Assembly: GCF_041381155.1 (NCBI RefSeq)
Contig: NC_091137.1
Coordinates: 20,939,655 to 21,003,654, forward strand
Reading direction: 5' to 3'
Length of the DNA: 64,000 bases
Origin: Argopecten irradians
Taxonomy: Eukaryota > Mollusca > Bivalvia > Pectinida > Pectinidae
The position numbers were made by a program, and so were the translations under genes. Below, one piece after another: positions 50,301 to 59,590 of this stretch; position 1 is the stretch's first letter; each line of letters begins with the position of its first letter. The notes beneath the pieces were generated by a model that saw only the letters and a program-made list of their open reading frames with translations, made no database searches and was not told where the DNA came from.

Positions 50301-52186
50301 CTCAATTGCGCTATCCATATTTTTTACATAATGGTAGTAATCCTTCGTATCAACAATGCATAGTATATCTAGTTTGTTCCTTTCTATGTAAGAGTTAGGC
50401 TCTACAAACAATTAGTCAGAATTTATTTATCAATTTAACCTGAGTTCAATTTTTTGATGTACAGTGGACAGCATTGGTCAGTTAACATTATCCTTGAGTC
50501 AGAATATAGAGCTCTCTGTCATTTTGATGCCAAAGATTAAAGTGAACAGTCGGGCAAGGATGGCTAAAGTCGGTAAAAATGGTGTGAATGTATCCAGTAT
50601 AATTTCTTATGAAATGGAAAAAATAAAAATCTCTCGTCAAAATCTGTCTGAAATGGAAAAAATAAAAATCTCTCGTCAAAATCTGTCTGCGTACGAAGAA
50701 ATTAATTTAAAGTATGGGAATTCTAAAACGTCCTCCCGGCTCACTATGTCCGTGGTTACATTTCAACACAGCCTCGCTTTCAATGCTTTCAACTTTTCTT
50801 TACTTTAATGGTCAGAACTGGGAAACTAAGCAGAACTTGACTGTCGTATTAATATGCGAGAACTTTTGGAAGGCCAATGAACGCATTTAGACTGGTTTTC
50901 TTTGCCCGACTATTCACTTTAAGGAACATGTGCAATGATAAATGTATGTTGATAAATCTGTTTACAGTTTTGATGTACGAACCAAATAATGCAGAGGCCT
51001 TGAAATTCCAGCCATTGATTAATGAAAAAATAGAACTTGGTAAGTTTTAATGATTGGAAAGAAAAGTCATCTTGAAAAAAGTCTTAGATGTCTAAGTTAC
51101 AGTTACTTTTTTGTGATTATGATGTAAAACTAAAAATAAACAATGACATGGCATTATGAAATCTAAAAGGTTGACGTTAGGACATTATACTGTTAAAATA
51201 ACCTTGACATTAGTTATTTGTAGTTGCACAACAAGATGATGTAGGTCAATGTAAGGACATTCTGATCAGATACTTACATTGATGATGATTTTTTGTAGAT
51301 GCACAGCCAGACGACGACTCTGGAAGTGGTGAATCGGGTTCGGAGGATGATGAGGACGAGGGAAATTCAGAGGATGATTCCGATTCAGATGACTCTGATG
51401 ATTCAGATGATAGCGACAACAGGTAGTCACTGATTTCTTCCATTATTCCTTATTTTTTGTGTCATTCACCATCCAAACCACCACCCCCTACCCCCTCAAT
51501 ATTTTGCACAATATTGGTTTTCATCTGATATAAACTTAATAGCAGTTGATTTTAAGAAAAACATGTCTCCAAAGAAATTCTGTCCCTGTGTCACTGTTAT
51601 TAGGTGGTAATCTTTACAATCACTTGTCTCGATTACTATATAAACAAACCAAGTCAAAGTGATGTTTATAGTGCAACGATTGACATCCAGTATGACGGCA
51701 CTAATGACTGTTGACATGGAAATGTTGATTGATCATCATCAAAATGGCTGTTCTTATCTCATGGATTAAATTATCATTTATAATTCGTTTTTATTGGTCT
51801 AACCTGAACAACTTAACAGCGTAGAACTTCAAATGAGTAAATAATGCAAATCTATTAAAGCATTGAGCTAAATTGTTGTGGTATCTATTGTCATTATATA
51901 GAATCAAATTTGTTATAATGGGTCGCATGCATGAAGATTGTTTGCAATAGATTACAGTAAATCACCATTGATAATTTATTTTTCTTGGTCTAACCTGAAC
52001 AACTTTTATTCCATAAAATGTTAATGCTTTAATCACATGCAAAACATGCAGGCTAATGTGCTGACCAAAAATATTTAATTTTGCTTTATTTTTTACAGTT
52101 CTCAAAGTGAAGATGAAACTGGTGGAGAAAAGATAGATTCTGGTATCTCGTCTGGTCGTTCTGGATCTAACTCTGAAATTGAATAA
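41305..52186 (+). CDS. ERICH2: Glutamate-rich protein 2-like, complete nine-exon CDS
   Basis: Coding exons: 41305-41411, 42134-42256, 45995-46063, 47030-47200, 47447-47594, 48339-48396, 50968-51039, 51299-51422 and 52099-52186 (TAA). All are bounded by GT-AG, phases join, and the total is 960 nt or 319 aa. The first coding exon starts at an ACAG acceptor (41278-41279), so a 5' UTR exon lies upstream. Residues 1-150 are polar and low in complexity; an acidic Asp/Glu run lies near 175-190. Residues about 199-250 form the only conserved core (PMQLMME, FIGCLMQGDYPNAAKLCKM, then ILMYEPNNAEALKF), a helical, TPR-like pair that matches my memory of ERICH2. The tail (250-319) is Ser/Asp/Glu-rich (DDSDSDDSDDSDD). 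The biochemical role of ERICH2 is not established. The gene structure is sound; the family name is moderately sure. Confidence 0.85.
42387..42793 (-). mobile_element. MITE family 2, copy B (ERICH2 intron 2)
   Basis: This 407-bp element begins TTAAAGGCCCACTACCTTTC and ends CGGAAAGGTAATGGGCCTTTAA. The internal block CATAACGCGGGTCGTCTTAT is the reverse complement of the block in copy A, so it is inverted. It is non-coding. Confidence 0.85.
43406..45816 (+). mobile_element. Minisatellite-cored element, family A, copy 2 (ERICH2 intron 2)
   Basis: It starts GGTCATCTGACCGAAGGTAA and ends GTCAGATGACCGTTAAGGCC then CATGGGCCTCTTGTT. The core (about 43.5-45.27 kb) holds about eleven tandem units of roughly 162 bp containing GGACAATCATATTTTATATA, AATGAGCCTGGTCCGACCCC and GGGCAAATTTTCTTAATTTA. 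A second short repeat (GGCCCACTTCCTGTTTTCAG, twice) follows near 45.3-45.4 kb. Unit variants (CATATATATGTGGTGTAAAA versus CATCCATGTTTGGTGTGAAA) recur in blocks, implying multi-unit duplications. Confidence 0.85.
46354..46727 (+). mobile_element. MITE family 3, copy 1 (ERICH2 intron 3)
   Basis: This 374-bp element starts TTAATTAATAGTTGGGCAAAG and ends CTTTGCCCGACTATTCACTTTAA. It shares the interior with the copy at 50537-50922 (for example CTTTTGGAAGGCCAA and GCATTTAGACTGGTTTTCTT). It is non-coding. Confidence 0.8.
46800..46996. repeat. 48-bp minisatellite, about four copies
   Basis: The unit contains AACTGCATGATGCAGTTTTT followed by CACTCCTAAGTTTGTTTTTC. Each unit carries the palindrome AAACTGCATGATGCAGTTT. 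The array ends about 35 bp before the acceptor of ERICH2 exon 4. Frames on both strands remain open because the period is 16 codons; they are not genes. Confidence 0.9.
49250..49335 (+). repeat. Possible SINE or conserved repeat fragment
   Basis: TGATTGATTGATGATTGATG followed by GGGCTTAACGTCCTTGTTTC and ACACCAGACGGTGTGGCG resembles the GATTGATTGATGGG-type bodies common in molluscan SINEs. No head or tail is defined. Confidence 0.35.
49585..49815. repeat. Dispersed repeat R4, copy 1 (ERICH2 intron 6)
   Basis: It shares with 51633-51850 the ordered blocks TATATAAACTAACCAAGGCAA, TGTTGACATGGTAATGT, CAAAATGGCTGTTC, TGGATTAAATT and TCTAACTTAACAATATTAAT. The copies are perhaps 70 percent similar. 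The ends are not defined. Confidence 0.6.
49828..50033. repeat. Foldback with arms of about 50-80 bp
   Basis: The left arm contains CCGCGATATAATATGCGCGA then TTCGGTACACTAAGCATTAAATTGTTTT. The right arm contains its complement (AAAACAATTTAATGCTTAGT then GTACAGAACCAAGCACATAATACTGCGG). The inner part TATGGAATCTAAGG/CCATAGATTCCATA also pairs. It is MITE-like, without obvious target duplication. Confidence 0.75.
50537..50922 (+). mobile_element. MITE family 3, copy 2 (ERICH2 intron 6)
   Basis: This 386-bp element starts TTAAAGTGAACAGTCGGGCAA and ends TTTGCCCGACTATTCACTTTAA, with TTAA at both edges. It contains a perfect tandem duplication of ATGGAAAAAATAAAAATCTC then TCGTCAAAATCTGTCT. It ends 45 bp upstream of the exon 7 acceptor. 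Confidence 0.85.
51633..52025. repeat. Dispersed repeat R4, copy 2 plus a partial third copy (ERICH2 intron 8)
   Basis: 51633-51850 matches copy 1 at 49.6 kb in block order. A further fragment at about 51960-52020 repeats TTGGTCTAACCTGAACAACTT, which also occurs inside copy 2. Confidence 0.55.
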
Positions 52187-53284
52187 GAATCTCTAGTAGA
52201 AGTCGTCTTACTGCTCAGCAGCATTGAATGAGTGAGAATGTCTGATTTTTACACTTATATGTAATTTCTAAGTGAAATTCTATACATTCCAAGAAAAAGT
52301 GTGCTGATTCATAATCATCTTTTTGTCTCTCTGTACCTGTATGTTAGGTTTTTGGTTTTGCATCACTTTCAATATTAAGTGTTGCTAGCAGAACCGTAAC
52401 ATTGTTTGATTAAAAAGCTCTTATTTGCCAAATGATTAATTAAAAAGTCTTGATCAAAGGCAAATTCAACTAAGCATAAAAATACTTTTGTTGAGATTTA
52501 GGGGTTTTGATTGTGTTATCGAGGGAAGAGAGAAGTGTAAAAGTTCACATTAAATTTACAATTATAATGATTTAGATGTTGTGTAAAGACATGATCTAAC
52601 CTAAGTCTAACATTTGGTCATCTGAGATCTCTCTGTAACTGGCGAAGATAAGGAAGAGTCCAACTAGTGTGAGTGTTTTTGCGACTATGTGGAATTCAAA
52701 GTTGTTTCAGAGTTCATTTTGTGATCAAACATTCTATCTAGTGTGTGGGGCAACCTCAGAGTATGAACCACCTTTTCTACGTCTAATCAGCAAAATGAAT
52801 GGCCTTATCTTTAATATCATCAATTTTATTGGTTTAAAACATTGTACCTTGATGTACATAATTATGTTGCTGTAGTAGTATTGAAATGTATGTAGTATTT
52901 ATGGTTTATTTATATGTGTGTTTCATGATATAACATCCGTCCTTATATTACAGTAAAATACGTTTATAACAAGCACACTCATGGTACATTGAATTCATAG
53001 TTATAACTTAGTAATTTCTGTTGTCAACGTTGCATTTTATATATGTGAAACAAACTATGTTTATAACTAATTGATTTCATTGCAGGTTCGTTATACCTAT
53101 GTTTAACTAAATTCAGTGAATAGTTTACCTTACAACAGTATTGTGATATATTAACGGAAGAGCACCATATGATTTATGACAATGATGGGAATGGGGGGGA
53201 GCAAGGAAAATTGATAATGCTTCCTACTACAGTATTTATTTTGACTGATGTTCACTGTAAATATGATCATTTATCAATTTAGAT

Positions 53285-53290
53285 AATAAA
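53285..53290 (+). terminator. Candidate polyadenylation signal for the ERICH2-like gene
   Basis: AATAAA in AGATAATAAAATCAAAGTAT lies about 1.1 kb after the stop codon, followed by a T-rich stretch. The sequence between 52187 and 53285 is unremarkable and fits a 3' UTR. Confidence 0.4.
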
Positions 53291-53477
53291 ATCAAAGTAT
53301 CATTTACAATACTTAGTTTTGTGATCGATATGTTTTTATTACTTGAAGAAGTAATGAAAATAAAAATTACAAGCAACAAAAGCACATACTTGTTCGATAT
53401 TTATATAATCTGAATTATTTCCCTTTGAATAAAATATATGCAAGACATAGTGGCTAACTTAGATGGCATATCATTAC

Positions 53478-53580
53478 AGGCCCTCCATCTCTGGGTGAGA
53501 GTTAGAATCCCATGTGGGGCAGTTGCCTGATACTGACCGCAGGTTGGTGTGTTTTCTTTGGTCATTTTGTCCTTAAATGC
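53478..53580 (+). repeat. SINE S1 fragment
   Basis: GCCCTCCATCTCTGGGTGAG followed by ATCCCATGTGGGGCAGTTGC and TGATACTGACCGCAGG matches the middle of the S1 SINE at 3911. The A-box region is degraded and the tail is absent. Confidence 0.55.
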
Positions 53581-54179
53581 ATTGCCTGTTAAAAGGACAT
53601 TGAACTTGTCAAACTACAGAATACGCTCATGTCTAGTAACAGTAATCAGTTTCAAATATCATATTGAGTAGTTACAGTTACTGCTTAGATCAATGATTTA
53701 TAAGTATACATATACGTCCTTGGCTAAATACATGGTTAATTGATGCTGTCACTGCCTAGATACATGGTTAGTATGTGAAATTATCAAAACTGAAGGAGGG
53801 ACGGGGGTATATAAATCAAAGGTGAAAGGGTGGAGGAAGGTCTGGTCTGACCACAGGCGCACGCATTTTGTTTTAATAAAGATATTATAATAGATGTCTT
53901 GGTAGTATTATCTGCAGTCAAGCACAAACGGTAGTAAACATAATAATAAGGTTACTTGGTGACAGAAATATCCACTGAACCCTGTGGGCTTGCAATAAAA
54001 AAGTGCACATTTGTTTTGCAAATTTTACCCAAATTTACAAACAACTCACCAATCTACGAGTGGACAGTAAAACTAAGTTATGTTCAAGTACACCTTAGAA
54101 GTGATATATAGGCATACATAAAATCACTAGTTTAACGGGTTCTTAAAATTAAGTCATGTTCCTCACTGTACACGGGAGG

Positions 54180-54712
54180 CGAAGTTGGTTCCGAGTTCCG
54201 TTTAAGCTTTCGAGTTCCGTTTAAGAATTTTGCTTCTTAAAATAAAATTTAAAAAAATTCAGTTTATGTAATTTAAACATATTACAAATGTTCTTTGTTG
54301 TGTTTTGTCATGGATAATTTGTGATATAGCGAGTTTATATACGTTATCAAATAACATATATTTCCGTTTAAGTAAAACGGAACTCGGAACTGGTTTACTG
54401 GTTCCGAGTTCCGTTTAAGGAAATTTTTTATCATTTTAGATAAAATCCTTCTATATGCCTAAGACAGATGAGAAATGTTGCCTGTTGTCTTTTTTCATGG
54501 GTTCCGAGTTCCGTTTTACTTAAACGGAACTCGGAAATGGGAGTTGATTGAAAACTAAATTAAAGTGGATTTACCAATATTAATCCATTTAAAAAGCCAA
54601 CAAGCAACTTTTCTAATATGTCCAAAACAAGTTGACAACTTTTATCTAAAATGATAGAGAATTTCCTTAAACGGAACTCGGAACTGAGTTCCGTTTTACA
54701 TGAACGGAAGCC
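54180..54712. repeat. Foldback array of GAGTTCCGTTTAAG with a long hairpin
   Basis: The motif GGTTCCGAGTTCCGTTTAAG and its complement occur at least nine times. A large inverted repeat runs from about 54400 to 54690, centred near 54517. Its outer arms (CCGTTTAAGGAAATTTTTTA then TCATTTTAGATAAAA, and the complement ending CCTTAAACGG) pair over much of about 130 bp. The layout is like the CGTCTTTTCG array at 2.7-3.07 kb but with an unrelated motif. Confidence 0.8.
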
Positions 54713-55589
54713 GACAATCGAAATAATAAAGTAAAAAAATTGAACACGATTAATTCAGAGATTCATTTCCAATGTCTATTTCCTCACAGAAAAATATTAT
54801 GACACACGACTTCTGCATGCGGATCAATATTTAATCCATGCACGCATTGTCTAATAAAGTAAACCTAGAAAAAACACTTAATTACTCTATTGTGCATTAT
54901 AATAAGCGAACTATCTTAGTTGTTACCTGAAGCTAGCTGTAACAGCTGTCAACAGTGGGCCTCCTATCGACATTTTAATCATTTGGAAGAAACAAATATC
55001 TCTTTTCCGATAGACGTAGAGTAGTAAAATCTACAGGTATTTGGTTTATTCCTCGTTTCATTTGTTGTTTAGACAGAGATATACTAATATTCAGTGTGTT
55101 TGGTATTTCCCTGTTTAAGCAGTGTATGGTGTAGGTTGTAGTCCCCAGCTGAGGATGGGTGTGGTTAACACTAGTATTTATACTAAAGAGATGTGTCCTG
55201 ATTCACCCATTGGATCACCACATTCGGAAGTAATTACTTTCGAGGGGATATAAATATGATTCGGGAAATATTGAGAAATGGTTGATTTGGGTGTATAAGC
55301 CCTGACAAATCGTGAAAATGGAAAACCCCCAAATTTGATTTCTGAATCTCAATTATGAATTACAATTGCGAAAAGTTCGATTCATGTAAACTAACAGGCC
55401 GCATGGTATGATAACTCATTCATTGAACAACCAGAAACCACGGATCCCCCATTGCCTTTATCAAATGTAACGCTAAGAAGATATAGTTTTTATGCATATT
55501 TACACTTCTATATCAAAGTATTGGGTTATCCAGGTGTAATGTAACTATAAAACCATTACAGAACTATCGCTGAAACTTCATATTTGAGT

Positions 55590-56418
55590 CCTAAGTTAAC
55601 AAGGGATTTATCGTTGATCTCCATATTTGAATCATAAGCAACGTCGGAGGGATATGTCGCTGATCTCCTCCATATTTGAAATATTGGTAACCAAAGGATG
55701 TATTGCTTTATGTAACCAATGGATATGTCCTGATCTCCTCCATATTTGAGCCCTAGGTAACCAAGTCACGAGTCGCTGATCTCATCCATATTTGAGTCAA
55801 ACGTAACCAATGGATGTGTCGCTGATCTTCTCCATATTTAAGTCCTAGGTAACCAAAGGATGTGTCGCTGATTTCCTCCATATTTAAGTCCTAGGTAACC
55901 AATCGATGTGTCGCTGATCTCCTCCATATTTGAGTCCTAGGTAACCAAAGGATGTGTCGCTGATCTCCTCCATATTTAAGTTCTAGGTAACCAATGGATG
56001 TGTCGCTGATTTCCTCCATATTTGAGTCCTAGGTAACCAATGGATGTGTCGCTGATTTCCTCCATATTTGAGTCCTAGGTAACCAAAGGATGTGTCGCTG
56101 ATCTCCTTCATATTTAAGTCCTAGGTAACAAATGGATGTGTCGCTGATTTCCTCCATATTTGAGTCCTAGGTAATCAAAGTATGTGTCGCTGATCTCCTC
56201 CATATTTAAGTCCTAGGTAACCAATGGATGTGTCGCTGATCTCCACCATATTTGAGTCCTAGGTAACCAAAGGATGTGTCGCTGATCTCCTCCATATTTA
56301 AGTCCTAGGTAACCAATGGATGTGTCGTTGATCTCCACCATATTTGAGTCCTAGGTAACCAAAGGATGTGTCGCTGATCTCCTCCATATTTAAGTCCTAG
56401 GTAACCAATGGATGTGTC
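55590..56418 (+). repeat. 46-bp satellite, about 18 copies, with dimeric pattern
   Basis: The unit is GTCGCTGATCTCCTCCATAT followed by TTGAGTCCTAGGTAACCAAA and GGATGT. In the right two-thirds, units ending TTGAGTCC...CCAAAGG alternate with TTAAGTCC...CCAATGG, giving a 92-bp higher-order period. The array stops abruptly at the integrase fragment of the Gypsy element. Confidence 0.95.
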
Positions 56419-57126
56419 GGTTTTTTTTCAACAAGTCATGTACCAGCTCCAGATCAAACAGTATAAGTCTAGTGCTTATCATCCAGAGTCTCAGACATTG
56501 AAGAATATGATGAGATCTTATTGTTTTGAAAACAAAAGAGATTGAGACGAAGGTATACACATGTTGTTGTTTGGCGTCAGAGAATCTGTACAAGAATCTC
56601 TTGGTTTCAGTCCCTTTGAACTTGTATTTGGACACACTGTACGTGGTCCTTTGAAAAATTTGGACTGTTACTCAAACCAAAATGAAAACATGGTATGATA
56701 AAGATGCCCGTGCAAGAAGTTTTGATCCAGGTGACAAAATTTTGGCTCTATTACCAATACCGGGTCAGCCTTTGCAAGCAAGATAGTTTGGACCTTATGT
56801 TGTTGAGAAAAAGGTCGATGATGTTAACTACTACATTGTACAAACTCCAGGGAGGCGCAAGAAAACTCAATTATGTCATGTTAATATGCTTAAGAAATAT
56901 GTAGATAGAGAAGAGAGCAAGACCTCTCAACCTATTACTACTTTGGCCTCTGTACCATCACAAAGTGAAAGTACAGCTGTTATTTGTAAATTAGACTTAG
57001 ATGGTGGTGTACAAGATGTAGGTTTAGACTGTGGTGTTAAGTTACGGAACTCAGATGTGCTCGCGAACTTGGACAAGAAACTATGTCATCTATCGAAAAA
57101 GGAACGAAATGAACTGAAGATCTGAT
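56419..57126 (+). pseudogene. Ty3/Gypsy integrase 3' part and linker, degraded
   Basis: The segment starts inside the integrase core (QVMYQLQIKQYKSSAYHPES), continues with LLFGVRESVQESLGFSPFEL and VFGHTVRGPL, and passes through a C-terminal domain into a linker ending DKKLCHLSKKERNELK. Between HPESQ and TLKNMM about eight codons are missing relative to the family, including the place where the catalytic Glu of the DDE triad normally sits. Stops and frameshifts occur at about 56543, 56695 and 57118. The 5' LTR, gag, protease and most of the integrase are absent; the 46-bp satellite abuts the break. Confidence 0.8.
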
Positions 57127-57743
57127 ACTTGAGTATAAACATTTATTTCCGGATACACCAGGCAAAACAGATGCTATCTATCACGACGTGGATGTGGGGG
57201 ATGCGACACCTATCAAGCAACATCCTTACCGTGTCAATCCTTTGAAAGAAGAACTTTTAAAGAAAGAAATTCAATACATGTTGGACAATGATATTATTGA
57301 ACCAAGCAAAAGTGAATGGAGTTCTCCATGTGTTCTGGTGCCAAAGCCAGACAAGACATACCGATTCTGTACTGACTTCAGAAAAGTATACCCTGTCAGT
57401 AAAACAGACTCTTATCCAATTCCAAGGATTGACTCGTGTATTGACAAAGTTGGCAAAGCCAAGTACGTAAGCAAGTTTGACCTGTTGAAAGGTTATTGGC
57501 AGGTGCCATTAACAGAAAGAGCTAAAAAAGTGTCGGCATTTGTAACTTCACAAGGTTTGTACCAGTACAAAGTTATGCCGTTTGGTACGAAGAATGCCCC
57601 GGCAACATTTCAACGTCTTCTTAACAGCGCGATATCAGACCTGGAAGGCTGCGATGGATACATCGATGACGTCATCAATTACCATGACGCGGGATTCGCA
57701 AATTCTTCGAGAGACTCACCACCATGAAATTGACTGTAAACTT
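57127..57743 (+). pseudogene. Ty3/Gypsy reverse transcriptase, 5' part (before the LINE)
   Basis: From the linker the reading moves by a one-base shift into the RT: EYKHLFPDTPGKTDAIYHDV, then IKQHPYRVNPLKEE, FCTDFRKVYPV, SKFDLLKGYWQVPL and the catalytic YIDDV (about 57657-57671). Shortly after YIDDV the frame is lost by a small deletion and a stop at 57725. The sequence resumes beyond the inserted LINE at 61964. Because integrase precedes RT, the order is INT-RT-RNaseH. Confidence 0.88.
57727..57743 (+). repeat. 17-bp target-site duplication of the LINE, left copy
   Basis: AAATTGACTGTAAACTT is identical to 61964-61980. On the minus strand it directly follows the short A-rich 3' end of the LINE (GATACAAAAAAA). 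Confidence 0.95.
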
Positions 57744-58338
57744 TTTTTTGTATCTTTTTTATTTTTAGAAACAACACATTGTACATAATCATTTTGAAAT
57801 ACATATTATACATCATTCATCTCATTCTTTCATCACTGATTTCAATCTCACTGGTTTGTGCTACTAGAAATCATTCAAATGACCCATTCTTCTTCAATTC
57901 CAGTTTTGCCTCTAGCACAAGCATTACTATTGGTTAACATCATATATATATATAAAAACAATTAAGTATGACATCATAATTACTCTCTTTCATCCAAACA
58001 TTCACACTATTGCTATTGATTCATACATATTTTTATATTCTTTCATAGTCAGTCTAATATACAATATAAACCTGACATGCATTATATATATGTTATCTTG
58101 AGATTATGTGATGAGACATAGCATTAAATCAGTTATTTTTAAAAGGAAAATACAGTGTTGTTTTTTTTCTAAAGAAGAGGAGAAAAAGGAAGAGTAGATA
58201 AGAGGATAGAGAGAAAGGAGAGAGAGAGAGTTATGGTAAGAAAGATCTCAGAAGATACAGCTAATGTTACATGTGTATGTGAAATTTTTAATTATGATTT
58301 ACTAGTTAATATTCCTTTTTAAAATTATTGAACCAGGG

Positions 58339-59590
58339 TTACATATTGATTAAGCTATTCCATTTATTCCAATCATTGTCTAATTTGTAAATATGAGTGT
58401 CACCTTTGCTGACTGCAGTATATTTTTCTGTGAAGTATGCTTCCTTTATAAGTTTAGTTAAGGCACATACTGATAAATTCTTTTGATAACATCTTGTGCT
58501 ATATATGTATTGTTTTAATATTAAAATAATCATATTGTCTACCCTATTATATAGTATTGGTTGATTAAATAATCCAAAAATGAATGTTTCTTTGTTAAAG
58601 GCGAATGGGATGAGTAATCTATCTAATAGGGATTCAAAGTTAATTAAAAAATTCTGTACCTCTATACATTCCCATAACATATGCACTATTGTCTCTATTT
58701 CCGTTTTACAACGATAACAATTAGCACTTTCAGCAAGCCCAATTTTAGACAAGAAAGAATTGGATGTTAAAATGTGTTGGTTGACTCTATATTGTAACCA
58801 ATGTAGTTTTGAATTTTTAGTTGCACCAAAAGGATTGTTATATATTTGTTTCCAAACATCATCATCAAAGTTAAATAAATTATTCCATTTGGATTTCCCG
58901 GTAGAGATTGTAGCATTTTTATTTAAAATGTTGTAAAAATCTTTCGTACCATTTTTATGCTTCAGAAAAATTTCTAAATTTTTAGGTATGTATGGATAGC
59001 TTAGCAATGTATTGGATATATCTGGAGTGAGGTAATTTCTTATTACTGTGGTGATGCCTTGAAATTTAAGAAAGTTTGTTCTAATGTTGAATTTTTGTGT
59101 AAATTCCTCGTAAGTGAATAGTGTATTAGAAGAATAATTTTTAATCATGTCATTAATGATAATAACACCCTTTTGATACCAATCTTTGTAAAAAAACTGC
59201 CTTATTTCCTATCTTTATATTATTGTTATACCAGATAGGAGTTTTTAATATAACATCAGGCTGGTCGTTGATAATAGACTCTTGAGAATTTAGTTTCTTC
59301 CAGGCCAAGAAGACATCTTTCCAGAATAGATTTGAACATTTTTGTTGACAGCTGTAAATGTATTCAGTTCCACAATTAATCAGTTTATCTTTATCAGCAT
59401 ATAAACTTAAAAATATTTGCCACTTGCTTTCTGTTGTGTAAAGTCTACGGATCCAAGTAAGTTTCAATGCATCAATGAAAGATTTTATGTTTATCATTTT
59501 TAGTCCTCCATCTGGATAGTTTCTAGTTATAACATCTCTTTTAATTTTGTCTGTTTTGCTGTTCCATACATGTATAATTATACAACTCAA
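58339..59590 (-). pseudogene. LINE ORF2 C-terminal region, two frames
   Basis: Two consecutive open frames (59590-59153 and 59148-58339) continue ORF2 after the RT. The first has RNYPDGGLKMINIKSFIDAL and WKDVFLAW. The second has LHWLQYRVNQHILTSN and a zinc-knuckle-like CYRCKTEIETIVHMLWEC (Cys-x2-Cys...His-x4-Cys), then a stop after NKWNSLINM. This C-terminal layout is common in L1/Tx1 elements. A one-base change in a T run near 59195 separates the frames. Confidence 0.85.

Noticed and set aside
20432-56418. CRISPR-like arrays
   Set aside because: The regular repeats have no unique spacers, and the DNA is clearly eukaryotic with spliced genes.
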